From: Mumia flava
GTDB lineage: Bacteria; Actinomycetota; Actinomycetes; Propionibacteriales; Nocardioidaceae
Length of the DNA: 64,000 nt
Reading direction: 5' to 3'
Assembly (NCBI RefSeq): GCF_002797495.1
Contig: NZ_PGEZ01000001.1
Coordinates: 806,001-870,000 of the forward strand
Below are positions 24,057-32,234 of this stretch, in pieces. The notes beneath the pieces are model-generated. The model had not been told where the DNA came from, ran no database searches, and was given only the letters and a program-made list of their open reading frames with translations. Both the position numbers and the translations under genes were made by a program. Within the stretch, counting starts at the first letter, position 1. Each line of letters begins with the position of its first letter.

Positions 24057-26165
24057 ATGAGCACGCAGCACGAGCACGCCGGCCACGACGCCCACCACGA
24101 GCACAGCGGCCACGGCGGAGCGGGACACAGCGGACACGGCGACCACGTGGCGATGTTCCGCCGCCTGTTCTGGGGCTCGCTGGTGCTCGCCGTGCCGACC
24201 GTGCTGCTGTCGCAGATGTTCGCCGACCTGCTCGGCTACGCGCTGCCGGACGTTCCCGGGATCACGTGGGTCTCCCCCGTCCTCGGCACAGTGCTGTACG
24301 GCTGGTTCGGTCGTCCGTTCCTGACCGGCGCCGTCTCCGAGGTCCGGGCCCGCCGGCCCGGGATGATGCTGCTCGTCGCGCTCGCCCTGACCGTCGCCTT
24401 CCTCGCCTCCTGGGGCTCGACGCTGGGTCTGCTCGCGCACCACCTGGACTTCTGGTGGGAGCTGGCGCTGCTGGTCGTGATCATGCTGCTCGGCCACTGG
24501 ATCGAGATGCGCTCCCTGGCCCGGACCACCTCCGCGCTCGACTCGCTCGCGGCCCTGCTCCCGGACGAGGCCGAGCGGGTCGAGGGTGACGGGACCGTGA
24601 CGGTCGCGCCGGGCGACCTGGAGATCGGCGACGTCGTGCTGGTCCGGCCCGGCGGCAGCGTGCCCGCGGACGGGCGTGTCGTCGACGGCTCGGCTGCGAT
24701 GGACGAGTCGATGATCACCGGCGAGTCCCGGACCGTGCGGCGCGAGACGGGCGACGACGTCGTCGCCGGCACGGTCGCGACGGACTCCGGACTGCGGGTG
24801 GAGGTGACCGCGACCGGCGACGAGACGACCCTGGCCGGGATCCAGAGGCTCGTCTCGGACGCGCAGTCGTCCGGGTCCCGAGCACAGCGGCTGGCCGACA
24901 CCGCCGCGGGCTGGCTGTTCTGGTTCGCGCTCGGGTCGGCCGTCGTCACGTTCGCCGTCTGGGCGCTGCTCGGGATGCCCGACGAAGGGGTCGTCCGGAC
25001 CATCACGGTCCTCGTGATCGCCTGCCCGCACGCCCTGGGGCTCGCCATCCCGCTGGTGATCTCGATCTCCACCGAGCGGGCCGCGCGTGGCGGGGTGCTG
25101 GTCAAGGACCGGCTCGCGATGGAGGCGATGCGCGGCGTCGACACCGTGCTCTTCGACAAGACCGGGACCCTGACGAAGGGGCAGCCCACGGTCACCGCCG
25201 TCGAGCCGGCGCCGGACTCCGCCGCCGACGACGTCCTGGTGCTCGCGGCCGCGGCCGAGGCCGACTCGGAGCACCCGCTCGCCCGGGCGATCGTCCGCGC
25301 CGCCGGCGACCGGGACCTCTCCGTACCGTCCGCCCGCGACTTCGCCTCGCACCCGGCGGTGGGCGTCTCGGCGACGGTCGACGGCCACACGGTCCGGGTC
25401 GGTGGTCCGGCGCTGCTGGAGCAGGCCGGAGCCGACGAGCTCGCGGTCGCCGCGTCCTGGCGGGACGAGGGCGCGATCATCCTGCACGTCGTCGTCGACG
25501 ACGCCGTGGCCGGCGCGCTGCGACTCGCGGACGAGATCCGCCCCGAGTCCCGCGCGGCCGTGAGAGCCCTGCACGACCGCGGCGTCGACGTCGTCATGAT
25601 CACCGGCGACGCCGAGGCGGTCGCACGGGCCGTCGCCGCCGAGCTCGACATCGACCGCGTGTACGCGGGCGTCCGACCGGAGGACAAGTCGTCGAAGGTC
25701 ACCGAGCTCCAAGGCGAGGGGCGACGGGTCGCCATGGTCGGCGACGGCGTCAACGACGCTCCCGCGCTCGCGACGGCCGACGTCGGGATCGCGATCGGCG
25801 CCGGGACCGACGTGGCGATCGGATCGGCCGGCATCATCCTGGCGTCGGACGACCCCCGCTCGGTGCTGTCGGTGATCGAGCTGTCCCGGGCGGCGTACCG
25901 CAAGAGCGTGCAGAACCTCGCCTGGGGCGCGGGCTACAACCTGATCGCCGTCCCGCTCGCGGCCGGCGTCCTCGCCCCCGTCGGGTTCGTCCTCCCGATG
26001 TCGGTCGGCGCGATCCTGATGTCGCTGTCCACGGTCGTGGTCGCGCTCAACGCGCAGCTGCTGCGCCGCCTGGACCTGTCCCCCGAGGCCGCAGCGCCGC
26101 TCGGCGACGGCGCCGACGCCGAGCAGCCGACGGGCGCCCGCAGCGACGCCGTGCACGCGCGATGA
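24057..26165 (+). CDS. copB: Copper/silver-translocating P1B-type ATPase, CopB type
   Basis: 702 residues from the ATG at 24057 (GGAGG 7 bases upstream; the GTG at 24051 is too close to it). The first ~32 residues are His-rich (HEHAGHDAHHEHSGH), a metal-gathering tail. The sixth helix carries CPH (Cys323) instead of CPC, placing it in the CopB subgroup. ITGES, the phosphorylated Asp367 in DKTGT, and GDGVNDAPA are intact. It exports copper or silver with ATP. The CsoR-type operator upstream and the DUF305 and DUF6153 genes downstream make this a copper-resistance operon. Confidence 0.93.
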   Translation: MSTQHEHAGHDAHHEHSGHGGAGHSGHGDHVAMFRRLFWGSLVLAVPTVLLSQMFADLLGYALPDVPGITWVSPVLGTVLYGWFGRPFLTGAVSEVRARRPGMMLLVALALTVAFLASWGSTLGLLAHHLDFWWELALLVVIMLLGHWIEMRSLARTTSALDSLAALLPDEAERVEGDGTVTVAPGDLEIGDVVLVRPGGSVPADGRVVDGSAAMDESMITGESRTVRRETGDDVVAGTVATDSGLRVEVTATGDETTLAGIQRLVSDAQSSGSRAQRLADTAAGWLFWFALGSAVVTFAVWALLGMPDEGVVRTITVLVIACPHALGLAIPLVISISTERAARGGVLVKDRLAMEAMRGVDTVLFDKTGTLTKGQPTVTAVEPAPDSAADDVLVLAAAAEADSEHPLARAIVRAAGDRDLSVPSARDFASHPAVGVSATVDGHTVRVGGPALLEQAGADELAVAASWRDEGAIILHVVVDDAVAGALRLADEIRPESRAAVRALHDRGVDVVMITGDAEAVARAVAAELDIDRVYAGVRPEDKSSKVTELQGEGRRVAMVGDGVNDAPALATADVGIAIGAGTDVAIGSAGIILASDDPRSVLSVIELSRAAYRKSVQNLAWGAGYNLIAVPLAAGVLAPVGFVLPMSVGAILMSLSTVVVALNAQLLRRLDLSPEAAAPLGDGADAEQPTGARSDAVHAR

Positions 26166-26671
26166 CCGGCACGGCCCAGCCCCTAGACTGGCCGACGATG
26201 ACGACACCGGACGCAGCGCAGCGACACCGCCACCGTGCGCTGCTGCGCGTCCTCGGGCTCGTCGCCGCGATCGCCGGAGTGCTCGCGATGCACGGACTGA
26301 GCGAGCACGGCGCCGCCCACCACGCACTCGGCGCGGCACCGTCGGCGACCACGACGGAGCACGGTGCAGCCACGGCGTCGAGCGCCGGCGGTTCGCCCCG
26401 TACCGCCGACCACGGCCGCGCCCGCACCGACGCCCGCGACGCGATGCACGTCGTCGGGTCGCTCGACGCGAGCGGCACCGCGGCGCTGGCCGTGGCAGGC
26501 CTGTGCCTCGCGGTGCTCGCCGCCTTCGCGCTGCGGCTGGTGCTCCGCGGGACGCGAGGTGGGCTGATCGGCATCGCTCCGATCGCACGCAGGTGGGCGC
26601 CGATGCGACCACCGGGTCGGAGGTTCCGGCCACCGCCCTGCCTGTACGAGCTGTCGGTCCTGCGGACCTGA
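26162..26671 (+). CDS. DUF6153-like small membrane protein of copper operon
   Basis: 169 residues from the ATG that overlaps the copB stop (ATGA); an ATG at 26198 is an alternative. There are two hydrophobic helices (about residues 27-45 and 103-127). The first ends in MHGLSEHGAAHH, a Met/His cluster suited to copper, and a His/Ala/Ser-rich extracytoplasmic loop lies between. This layout matches the DUF6153 proteins found beside copper genes in actinobacteria. No enzyme activity is suggested. Confidence 0.7.
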   Translation: MTGTAQPLDWPTMTTPDAAQRHRHRALLRVLGLVAAIAGVLAMHGLSEHGAAHHALGAAPSATTTEHGAATASSAGGSPRTADHGRARTDARDAMHVVGSLDASGTAALAVAGLCLAVLAAFALRLVLRGTRGGLIGIAPIARRWAPMRPPGRRFRPPPCLYELSVLRT

Positions 26672-26748
26672 GGGGCAGCCCGGTCCGGCGCGCACGTCGC
26701 GTCGGGTCCTCAGCCTGCCCATCGACCCACAGCTCCCAGGAGAGACCC

Positions 26749-27348
26749 ATGCTCAAGAAGCTCACCGTGCTCGCCGCGATGCTCGTCGCCACCTCGATGG
26801 TGGCGGCGTGCTCGGAGGACGGCGCGTCCGGCCAGACCCGGACAGCCAGCAACGGCGACACCTACAACGACGCCGACGTGACGTTCGCGTCGGACATGAT
26901 CCCCCACCACGCCCAGGCGCTGGCGATGGTGGACCTCACCCTCGAGCACGACCTCGACCCCGAGGTCCAGCAGCTCGCCGACGACATCCGTGAGGCCCAG
27001 TGGCCCGAGATCGAGGAGATGACCGACTGGCTCGAGGACTGGGGCGAGCCCGTTCCCGACACCGTGCGCGACCACGGTCACGCCCACGGCGAGTCCGGAT
27101 CCGGCGAGGGCGAACCGATGCCCGGGATGATGTCCGCCGACCAGATGGCCGAGCTGGAGGGCGCCGACGGTGACCGTTTCCAGCAGCTGTGGCTGGAGAT
27201 GATGATCGAGCACCACGAGGGTGCGGTCGCGATGGCCCGCGCCGAGATCTCGGACGGCGCCTTCGACGACGCCGTCGAGCTGGCCGAGTCGGTCGCGTCG
27301 TCCCAGACCGAGGAGATCGCCGTGATGGAGGACCTGCTCGGCTCGTGA
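26749..27348 (+). CDS. DUF305 copper-associated lipoprotein
   Basis: 199 residues, ATG at 26749 with CCAGGAGAG upstream. A signal peptide ends in a lipobox MVAAC (lipidated Cys21), so the protein is anchored outside the membrane. Two DUF305 repeats follow, with DMIPHHAQALAM and MMIEHHEGAVAM as the paired His/Met metal motifs, and a His/Met-rich linker between (DHGHAHGESG, PMPGMM). DUF305 proteins bind copper and often accompany Cop ATPases. It is the last gene of the copB unit. Confidence 0.9.
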   Translation: MLKKLTVLAAMLVATSMVAACSEDGASGQTRTASNGDTYNDADVTFASDMIPHHAQALAMVDLTLEHDLDPEVQQLADDIREAQWPEIEEMTDWLEDWGEPVPDTVRDHGHAHGESGSGEGEPMPGMMSADQMAELEGADGDRFQQLWLEMMIEHHEGAVAMARAEISDGAFDDAVELAESVASSQTEEIAVMEDLLGS

Positions 27349-27361
27349 TCGAGCGGTCCAC

Positions 27362-27394
27362 GGTCGGTGGTCCCGGTTGCCGGGACCACCGACC
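27362..27394 (+). terminator. Hairpin terminator after copper operon
   Basis: A perfect 15-base stem, GGTCGGTGGTCCCGG (27362-27376) and CCGGGACCACCGACC (27380-27394), with a 3-base loop, 13 bases after the DUF305 stop. There is no T-run, as is usual in high-GC actinobacteria. Confidence 0.75.
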
Positions 27395-27441
27395 CGGTCG
27401 TCAGCCGAATGGGGCTTGATGCCGGTGCCACCATGGCGAGC

Positions 27442-28488
27442 ATGCGGACCATGACGGCACAGGTGCTCACCGCCCACGGCGGACCGGACGTGCTCCAGTG
27501 GCACGACGACTGGCCGAGGCCGACGGCGGGCCACGGCCAGGTGCTCGTACGGGTGCGTTCGGCCGCGCTCAACAACACCGACCTGTGGACGCGCGAGGGC
27601 GCGTACGGGCTCCCGGGCGACCCGGACGCCCGAGCGGGCTGGCGCGGCCCGATCGCGTTCCCCCGGATCCAGGGCGGTGACATCGCCGGCGAGATCACCG
27701 AGGTGGGGGACGGCGTCGACGGGGCGCGGGTCGGGCAGCGGGTCCTCGTCGACCCGGCGCTGTACCGCGACGAGACCCCGGCCGCTCCCCCGGTCGGGCT
27801 GCTCGGCAGCGAGGCCGACGGCGGGTTCGCACAGTACGTGGTGGTGCGGGCCGACCAGGCTCACGACGTCACCGGGTCGCCGCTCACCGACGCGGAGCTG
27901 GCGACGCTCCCGGTCGCGTACGGGACGGCGATGGGGATGCTCGAACGTGGAGGCGTCGCCGACGGCGAGACCGTCGTCGTCACCGGAGCGTCCGGCGGGG
28001 TCGGCCTCGCGCTCGTGCAGCTCGCCTCGGCCCGCGGCGCCCGGGTGATCGCCGTCAGCAGCGCAGCGAAGGCCGAGGGGGTCCGGGCGGCCGGAGCCGC
28101 CGAGGTCGTCGACCGCGGCCGCGACGTCGCCGAGCAGGTCCGCATGCTGGCGCCGGACGGGATCGACGCGGTCGCCGACGTGGCCGGCGGGCCGCTGGTC
28201 GCCGAGCTCACCCCGCTGGTCCGCGACGACGGGCGGTGGGTCATCGCCGGGGCCGTGGCCGGCGCGGTCGTCGAGTACGACCTGCGCCGGCTGTACCTCC
28301 ACAACCTCAGCCTGGTCGGGTCGTCGATGCACACGCGCGAGCACTTCGCCACGCTGCTCGACGCCGCCCGCCACGGTGAGGTCAGGCCGGTCGTCGCGGC
28401 GCGCTTCCGGCTGGAGGAGCTCGCGGAGGCGCAGGCGACGTTCCAGCGCCACGAGCACATCGGCAAGATCGTCCTGACGGTCGCCTGA
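27442..28488 (+). CDS. Quinone oxidoreductase-like medium-chain dehydrogenase/reductase
   Basis: About 348 residues. The frame offers ATGs at 27409, 27433, 27442 and 27451 without a clear ribosome site; 27442 is chosen because the conserved fold starts just after it. GroES-like domain first, then a nucleotide-binding domain with VVVTGASGGVGLALVQLA. The structural-zinc cysteines of alcohol dehydrogenases are absent, and no catalytic zinc set is seen, so it is an NADPH:quinone oxidoreductase-like enzyme. Substrate unknown. It stands alone between the copper terminator and the cNMP-binding gene. Confidence 0.83.
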   Translation: MRTMTAQVLTAHGGPDVLQWHDDWPRPTAGHGQVLVRVRSAALNNTDLWTREGAYGLPGDPDARAGWRGPIAFPRIQGGDIAGEITEVGDGVDGARVGQRVLVDPALYRDETPAAPPVGLLGSEADGGFAQYVVVRADQAHDVTGSPLTDAELATLPVAYGTAMGMLERGGVADGETVVVTGASGGVGLALVQLASARGARVIAVSSAAKAEGVRAAGAAEVVDRGRDVAEQVRMLAPDGIDAVADVAGGPLVAELTPLVRDDGRWVIAGAVAGAVVEYDLRRLYLHNLSLVGSSMHTREHFATLLDAARHGEVRPVVAARFRLEELAEAQATFQRHEHIGKIVLTVA

Positions 28489-28559
28489 CGGGCAGGGGCC
28501 GCGACGCAGCCCGTGCATTCGTGGGGCGCGATCCTCCCGTACCGTCCTAAACTCCCCTC

Positions 28560-28982
28560 ATGCTGGTCACCGTCGAGCGGGTGGCTCACCTCAGGCACGT
28601 CGACCTCTTCGCGGCCACTCCGGACCGTGTCCTGGCCGGGCTCGCGACTGCCCTCGACGAGGTGGAGTTCGCGGCCGGCGAGGTCCTGATCCGCGAGGGC
28701 GCCGTCGAGGACTGGCTCTTCGTGGTCGTGACCGGCGACGTCGAGGTCGTGCGCAGCGACCGGCAGGTGCGGCTGGGTCCGGGCTCGGTCGTCGGCGAGC
28801 TGGAGGTCCTCGATCCCCAGGCACGGTCCGCGACGGTCACGGCGCTCGGCTCGGTGCTCGCGTTCCGCCTGAGCAGGGCGGCGTTCACCGAAGCCGTCCG
28901 CGCCCGCCCCGAGGTCGCGCTCGGCGTCATCACGGAGCTCGTCCGCCGGATCCGCGAGATCCACGCCCCGCCTGCGAGATGA
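28560..28982 (+). CDS. Cyclic-nucleotide-binding domain protein without DNA-binding domain
   Basis: 140 residues consisting of a single cNMP-binding beta-roll. The phosphate-binding cassette is recognisable (VVGELEVLDPQARSATV), including the RSA triad that contacts the phosphate. There is no HTH. The stop overlaps the start of a nucleotide-transporter-like membrane protein (ATGA), so the two probably form a complex in which ligand binding controls the membrane partner. Confidence 0.8.
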   Translation: MLVTVERVAHLRHVDLFAATPDRVLAGLATALDEVEFAAGEVLIREGAVEDWLFVVVTGDVEVVRSDRQVRLGPGSVVGELEVLDPQARSATVTALGSVLAFRLSRAAFTEAVRARPEVALGVITELVRRIREIHAPPAR

Positions 28983-30982
28983 GGACCCGCCTCGCGCTGC
29001 TCACCGGGCAGGCGGTCGCCCTGGGGCTGATGGTCGCGTTCCTCGTCGTGCCCGCGAGTGCGCTGTTCCTGTCGCGCTACGGCGCGGACGCACTCCCGTA
29101 CGCGTACCTGACCGTGGCTGCCGCCGGGGTCGCCGTGTCGGCGTCGATGCGCCGGGCCCAGCTCCGGCTCTCCCTCGCCGCCCTCGCCGCGGTGGTCCTG
29201 GCGACCTACCTCGTCGTCGTGCTGGCGGCCTGGATCGCGCTGGAGATCACGGACGCCCTGTGGGTCACCTTCGGCCTGATCGTCCTGTTCCCGCTGATCA
29301 TCCCGCTCGGGTTCGTCCTGGTCGGCGCCCAGGCCGGCCGGCTGCTGGACGTGCGCCAGATCAAGGCGAGCCTGCCGCGCGTCTTCGCCGGGTTCCCGGC
29401 GGGGTTCGCGCTCGGAGGCATCCTCGCGGCCGTCCTCGTCGAACCGCTGGGGGGTCCCGCCCGTCTGCTCGCGCTCGACGTCGTGGTCTGCGCGGTCATG
29501 CTCGCGCTGGCCCACGCGACCGCGCGTCGCTTCCCCGGCGAGCTCCGGGTCCGTCCCGACCCCCAGGAGCGCAGCGCCGCACGTCCCCGGCTCCGCCGGA
29601 TCCGCCCGGACCGGCTCGTCCTCGCCGTCTTCGGCTACCAGGTCCTCGCGGCCGCCCTCACGCAGCTGCTCGACTTCCTGGTCTGGGAGCGCGCGGCGGT
29701 CCGCTACCCCGACGTCGGCGATCTCACCCGCTTCCAAGGGCTCTTCGGCGCACTCACGAACGTGCTGGCGATCGCCTTCGTGGTCCTGCTCGCGGGACGG
29801 TTGCTGACGCGCTGGGGCGTCGGGTTCGGCCTCGCGGCCAACCCGGCCGCGCTGGCGCTGGTCGCGCTCGCTGCGACGGTCGCGGGCTACGCCGTCGGTG
29901 CCGCCGCCACGGCCTTCTTCGTCCTGGTCTGCGCCCAGCAGGTCGTGCACCTCGCACTCATGGACGGAACCACCCGTACGTCGGTGAACGCGACCTACCA
30001 GGCGCTGCCCACGCTCGCCCGCCTCCGCGCGCAGACCGCCGTCGAGGCCGCCGGTGTTCCGCTGGCACTCGGGTTCGTCGGGCTGTTCCTGATCCTGCGG
30101 CAGTCGCTCGGCCTGGACGTCCGGGTGGTCGAGCTGGTGACGCTCGTGCTGTCGTCGGCGTGGCTGCTCCTGACCCTGTGGGCCCACCGCGAGTACGGCT
30201 CCGGCCTGCGGCGACGTCTGGCCGAGCCTCCGTGGCGACCCACGTCCCTGACGATCCGTGACGCGGACCAGCAGGCTGCGGTCGACCGGCTGCTCGCGAG
30301 CACCGACCCGGTCGACGTGAGCGTCGGCCGGGCGGCGCTGGTCGACACCGACCAGCCCTGGGGTGTCGCGACCCCCGCCTACCCCTCGCGGTCACGTGAC
30401 GACGTGCGCACGGCGCTGGAGTCCGAGGCCGCGCGAGCGGCCCAGGTGCTGGCGATGCTCGACCTGATCGACGACGAGCCCCAGACCGCCCCGCTCCGCC
30501 AGGCGCTGCGCGACCTGCTCGAGGCCTCGGCGCAGCAGGCGTCCGTCGTCCTCGCCCTCGCGCACGGGCACGAGTCGGTGACGCGGGCGGTCCGTGCGCT
30601 CGGCGAGACCGACGAGCGTGGGCTGGCCCTGGAGATGTTCGAGGTCACCCTCGGCCACCGCACCGCGCGTCTGGCACTCGGGCTCGTCGATCCGGTCGGC
30701 GACGACCGGGCGCGTGCCGAGGCCCTGGCCGCGTACGCACCGACCACTCCCCTCACGTTGGTGGAGTCCGTGCCGGGCCTGGTCGAGGACGTCGACGACA
30801 CGTGGGGAGACCCGTGGTTGCGCGTCTGCGCCCTCTACGCGGCACCGGCCACGCTCGGGCCGGCTGCGGCCGCACTCGCGCTCGCACGACTCGACGACCC
30901 CGACCCCGTGATGGCCGAGACGGCACGCTGGGTGCTCGCCGAGCTCGCGCGGCCGGTCGACGAGACGCCCGAGCCGGCGTGA
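28979..30982 (+). CDS. NTT-like (ATP/ADP-antiporter-fold) membrane protein with HEAT-like C-terminal domain
   Basis: 667 residues. Residues 1-~400 hold about 11-12 membrane helices with the look of nucleotide transporters/MFS (PLGFVLVGAQAGRLLDVRQIK, LMDGTTRTSVNATYQALP). Residues ~430-667 are soluble, helical and Ala/Leu/Asp-rich, resembling HEAT-type repeats (LDDPDPVMAETARWVLAELA at the end). In related bacterial proteins NTT, HEAT and cNMP-binding modules can be joined in one chain; here the cNMP module is a separate overlapping gene. Whether it transports nucleotides is unknown. Confidence 0.65.
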   Translation: MRTRLALLTGQAVALGLMVAFLVVPASALFLSRYGADALPYAYLTVAAAGVAVSASMRRAQLRLSLAALAAVVLATYLVVVLAAWIALEITDALWVTFGLIVLFPLIIPLGFVLVGAQAGRLLDVRQIKASLPRVFAGFPAGFALGGILAAVLVEPLGGPARLLALDVVVCAVMLALAHATARRFPGELRVRPDPQERSAARPRLRRIRPDRLVLAVFGYQVLAAALTQLLDFLVWERAAVRYPDVGDLTRFQGLFGALTNVLAIAFVVLLAGRLLTRWGVGFGLAANPAALALVALAATVAGYAVGAAATAFFVLVCAQQVVHLALMDGTTRTSVNATYQALPTLARLRAQTAVEAAGVPLALGFVGLFLILRQSLGLDVRVVELVTLVLSSAWLLLTLWAHREYGSGLRRRLAEPPWRPTSLTIRDADQQAAVDRLLASTDPVDVSVGRAALVDTDQPWGVATPAYPSRSRDDVRTALESEAARAAQVLAMLDLIDDEPQTAPLRQALRDLLEASAQQASVVLALAHGHESVTRAVRALGETDERGLALEMFEVTLGHRTARLALGLVDPVGDDRARAEALAAYAPTTPLTLVESVPGLVEDVDDTWGDPWLRVCALYAAPATLGPAAAALALARLDDPDPVMAETARWVLAELARPVDETPEPA

Positions 30983-31131
30983 GCCCCGTGCCAGCAGCCC
31001 TCCGGTGACGCGCGAGCCGGGGAGCCGGTGCGCCGCAGCGACCTGTCGTCTCGAAACCGGTCCCGGTTCGGACGCATGGGATCGCGCCCGGATGGGAACT
31101 CCCTACGACGAGGCTGTCCGAGGAGGGTGTC

Positions 31132-31395
31132 ATGGCAGGAAAGTTGTCGTTCCTCGTAGGACTCGGTGCCGGTTACGTGCTGGGAGCACGGGCGGGCCGC
31201 GAGCGCTACGAGCAGATGGCGGAGAAGGCGCAGGGGATCTGGCGCGATCCGCGCGTACGGGAGAAGGCCGACGCGGCCGGCACGATCGTCACCGAGAAGG
31301 CGGGCGAGGCGGGCGCGAAGGTCGCAGACACGGTCAAGGAGAGGGTCGGCTCCGACGATCCCGAACCGGGTTACGTGCGCGGAGGCGGGCAGTGA
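31132..31395 (+). CDS. YtxH-like small envelope protein
   Basis: 87 residues, ATG preceded by GAGGAGGG. A short N-terminal hydrophobic stretch, KLSFLVGLGAGYVLGARAGRERYEQM, is followed by a charged amphipathic helix with repeated EKA/AGAKVAD segments. This is the layout of YtxH-like actinobacterial proteins. It is the first gene of a cassette with a holin-X-like protein (GTGA overlap), a DUF3618 protein and a YihY protein. A cell-envelope or stress role is inferred. Confidence 0.7.
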   Translation: MAGKLSFLVGLGAGYVLGARAGRERYEQMAEKAQGIWRDPRVREKADAAGTIVTEKAGEAGAKVADTVKERVGSDDPEPGYVRGGGQ

Positions 31396-31823
31396 GCTCG
31401 GCTCCACGGCAGGACGCCGGCCCCGCGGGCTCGGCGGCGGACGAACCGTCGACCGGCGAGCTGGTCTCACGGCTCTCGAGCGAGCTGTCGACCCTCGTGC
31501 GCGACGAGCTGCGGCTCGCTCAGCTCGAGGTCACGGGCAAGGCGAAGCAGGCAGGGATCGGAGCCGGGATCCTCGGCGCTGCCGGTCTGCTCGCCCTGTA
31601 CGGGGTCGGGACGCTCGTCGCGACCGCCGTTCTGGCGCTGGCGCTGGTCGTGGACGCCTGGCTCGCAGCCTTGATCGTCGCCGTGCTCCTCCTGGCCGCC
31701 GCCGGGTTCGCGGCGCTGATGGGCCGCAACCGCGTCAAGAGGGCCACGCCCCCGCTGCCGAAGCGGGCCGTGGACAACGTCAAGGCCGATGTCGACGCGA
31801 TCCAGCACGCACGGGACCACTGA
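31392..31823 (+). CDS. Holin-X/DUF1469-family membrane protein
   Basis: 143 residues from a GTG overlapping the previous stop. An amphipathic N-terminal part (STGELVSRLSSELSTLVRDE) is followed by two membrane helices (about residues 55-80 and 84-108) and a basic tail. This matches the actinobacterial Holin-X superfamily, which despite its name is a chromosomal membrane protein group and not evidence of phage here. Confidence 0.8.
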   Translation: MSSAPRQDAGPAGSAADEPSTGELVSRLSSELSTLVRDELRLAQLEVTGKAKQAGIGAGILGAAGLLALYGVGTLVATAVLALALVVDAWLAALIVAVLLLAAAGFAALMGRNRVKRATPPLPKRAVDNVKADVDAIQHARDH

Positions 31824-31908
31824 CCGTCACCTGAATCGACGCCGGCTCGACGCCCAGGAACGGCACCGCGCGCACGCGCCGACCCACCGAACGAGTCCGG
31901 GAGGACCC

Positions 31909-32226
31909 ATGACCCACAGCAACGACGCGAGCCGAGGTACGGACCACGGACGGGCGGCCGACCTGCAGGCCGAGATCGACCACACCCGTGACGAGCTCGC
32001 CGAGACCGTCGACCAGCTCGCGGCCAAGCTCGACGTCAAGTCGCGGGTGCGTGATCAGGTCCACCAGACGACGAGCGCCGCGGCCCGCCACGTTCGCTCG
32101 GTCCGTGACGGGGCCACCGACGAGCACGGGCGACCGACTCCCGCCGCGACCTCGGTCGCGGCGGGGGTGGCAGCTGCCGCCGTTGCTGCAGTCCTGGTCG
32201 GTGCGTGGCTGCGCAGACGACAGTGA
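31909..32226 (+). CDS. DUF3618-family protein
   Basis: 105 residues from the ATG at 31909 (GGGAGGA upstream). The conserved core is DLQAEIDHTRDELAETVDQL followed by AAKLDVKSRV, a helical motif typical of DUF3618, with a C-terminal single membrane helix (about 80-100) and RRR stop-transfer. It forms a recurrent set with the holin-X and YtxH-like genes on the upstream side. Confidence 0.85.
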   Translation: MTHSNDASRGTDHGRAADLQAEIDHTRDELAETVDQLAAKLDVKSRVRDQVHQTTSAAARHVRSVRDGATDEHGRPTPAATSVAAGVAAAAVAAVLVGAWLRRRQ

Positions 32227-32234
32227 GGCCGGCG

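Noticed and set aside
23760-26861. 1033-codon open frame on the minus strand across copB
   Set aside because: Antisense shadow of copB and neighbours; composition is artefactual and no family motif is present.
31054-31070. AACCGG-TC-CCGGTT dyad before the YtxH-like gene
   Set aside because: Short GC-rich dyads of this size are expected by chance in this sequence and no promoter signal supports it.
31392-31823. Phage holin implying a prophage
   Set aside because: The Holin-X family is common on actinobacterial chromosomes and no other phage gene is nearby.
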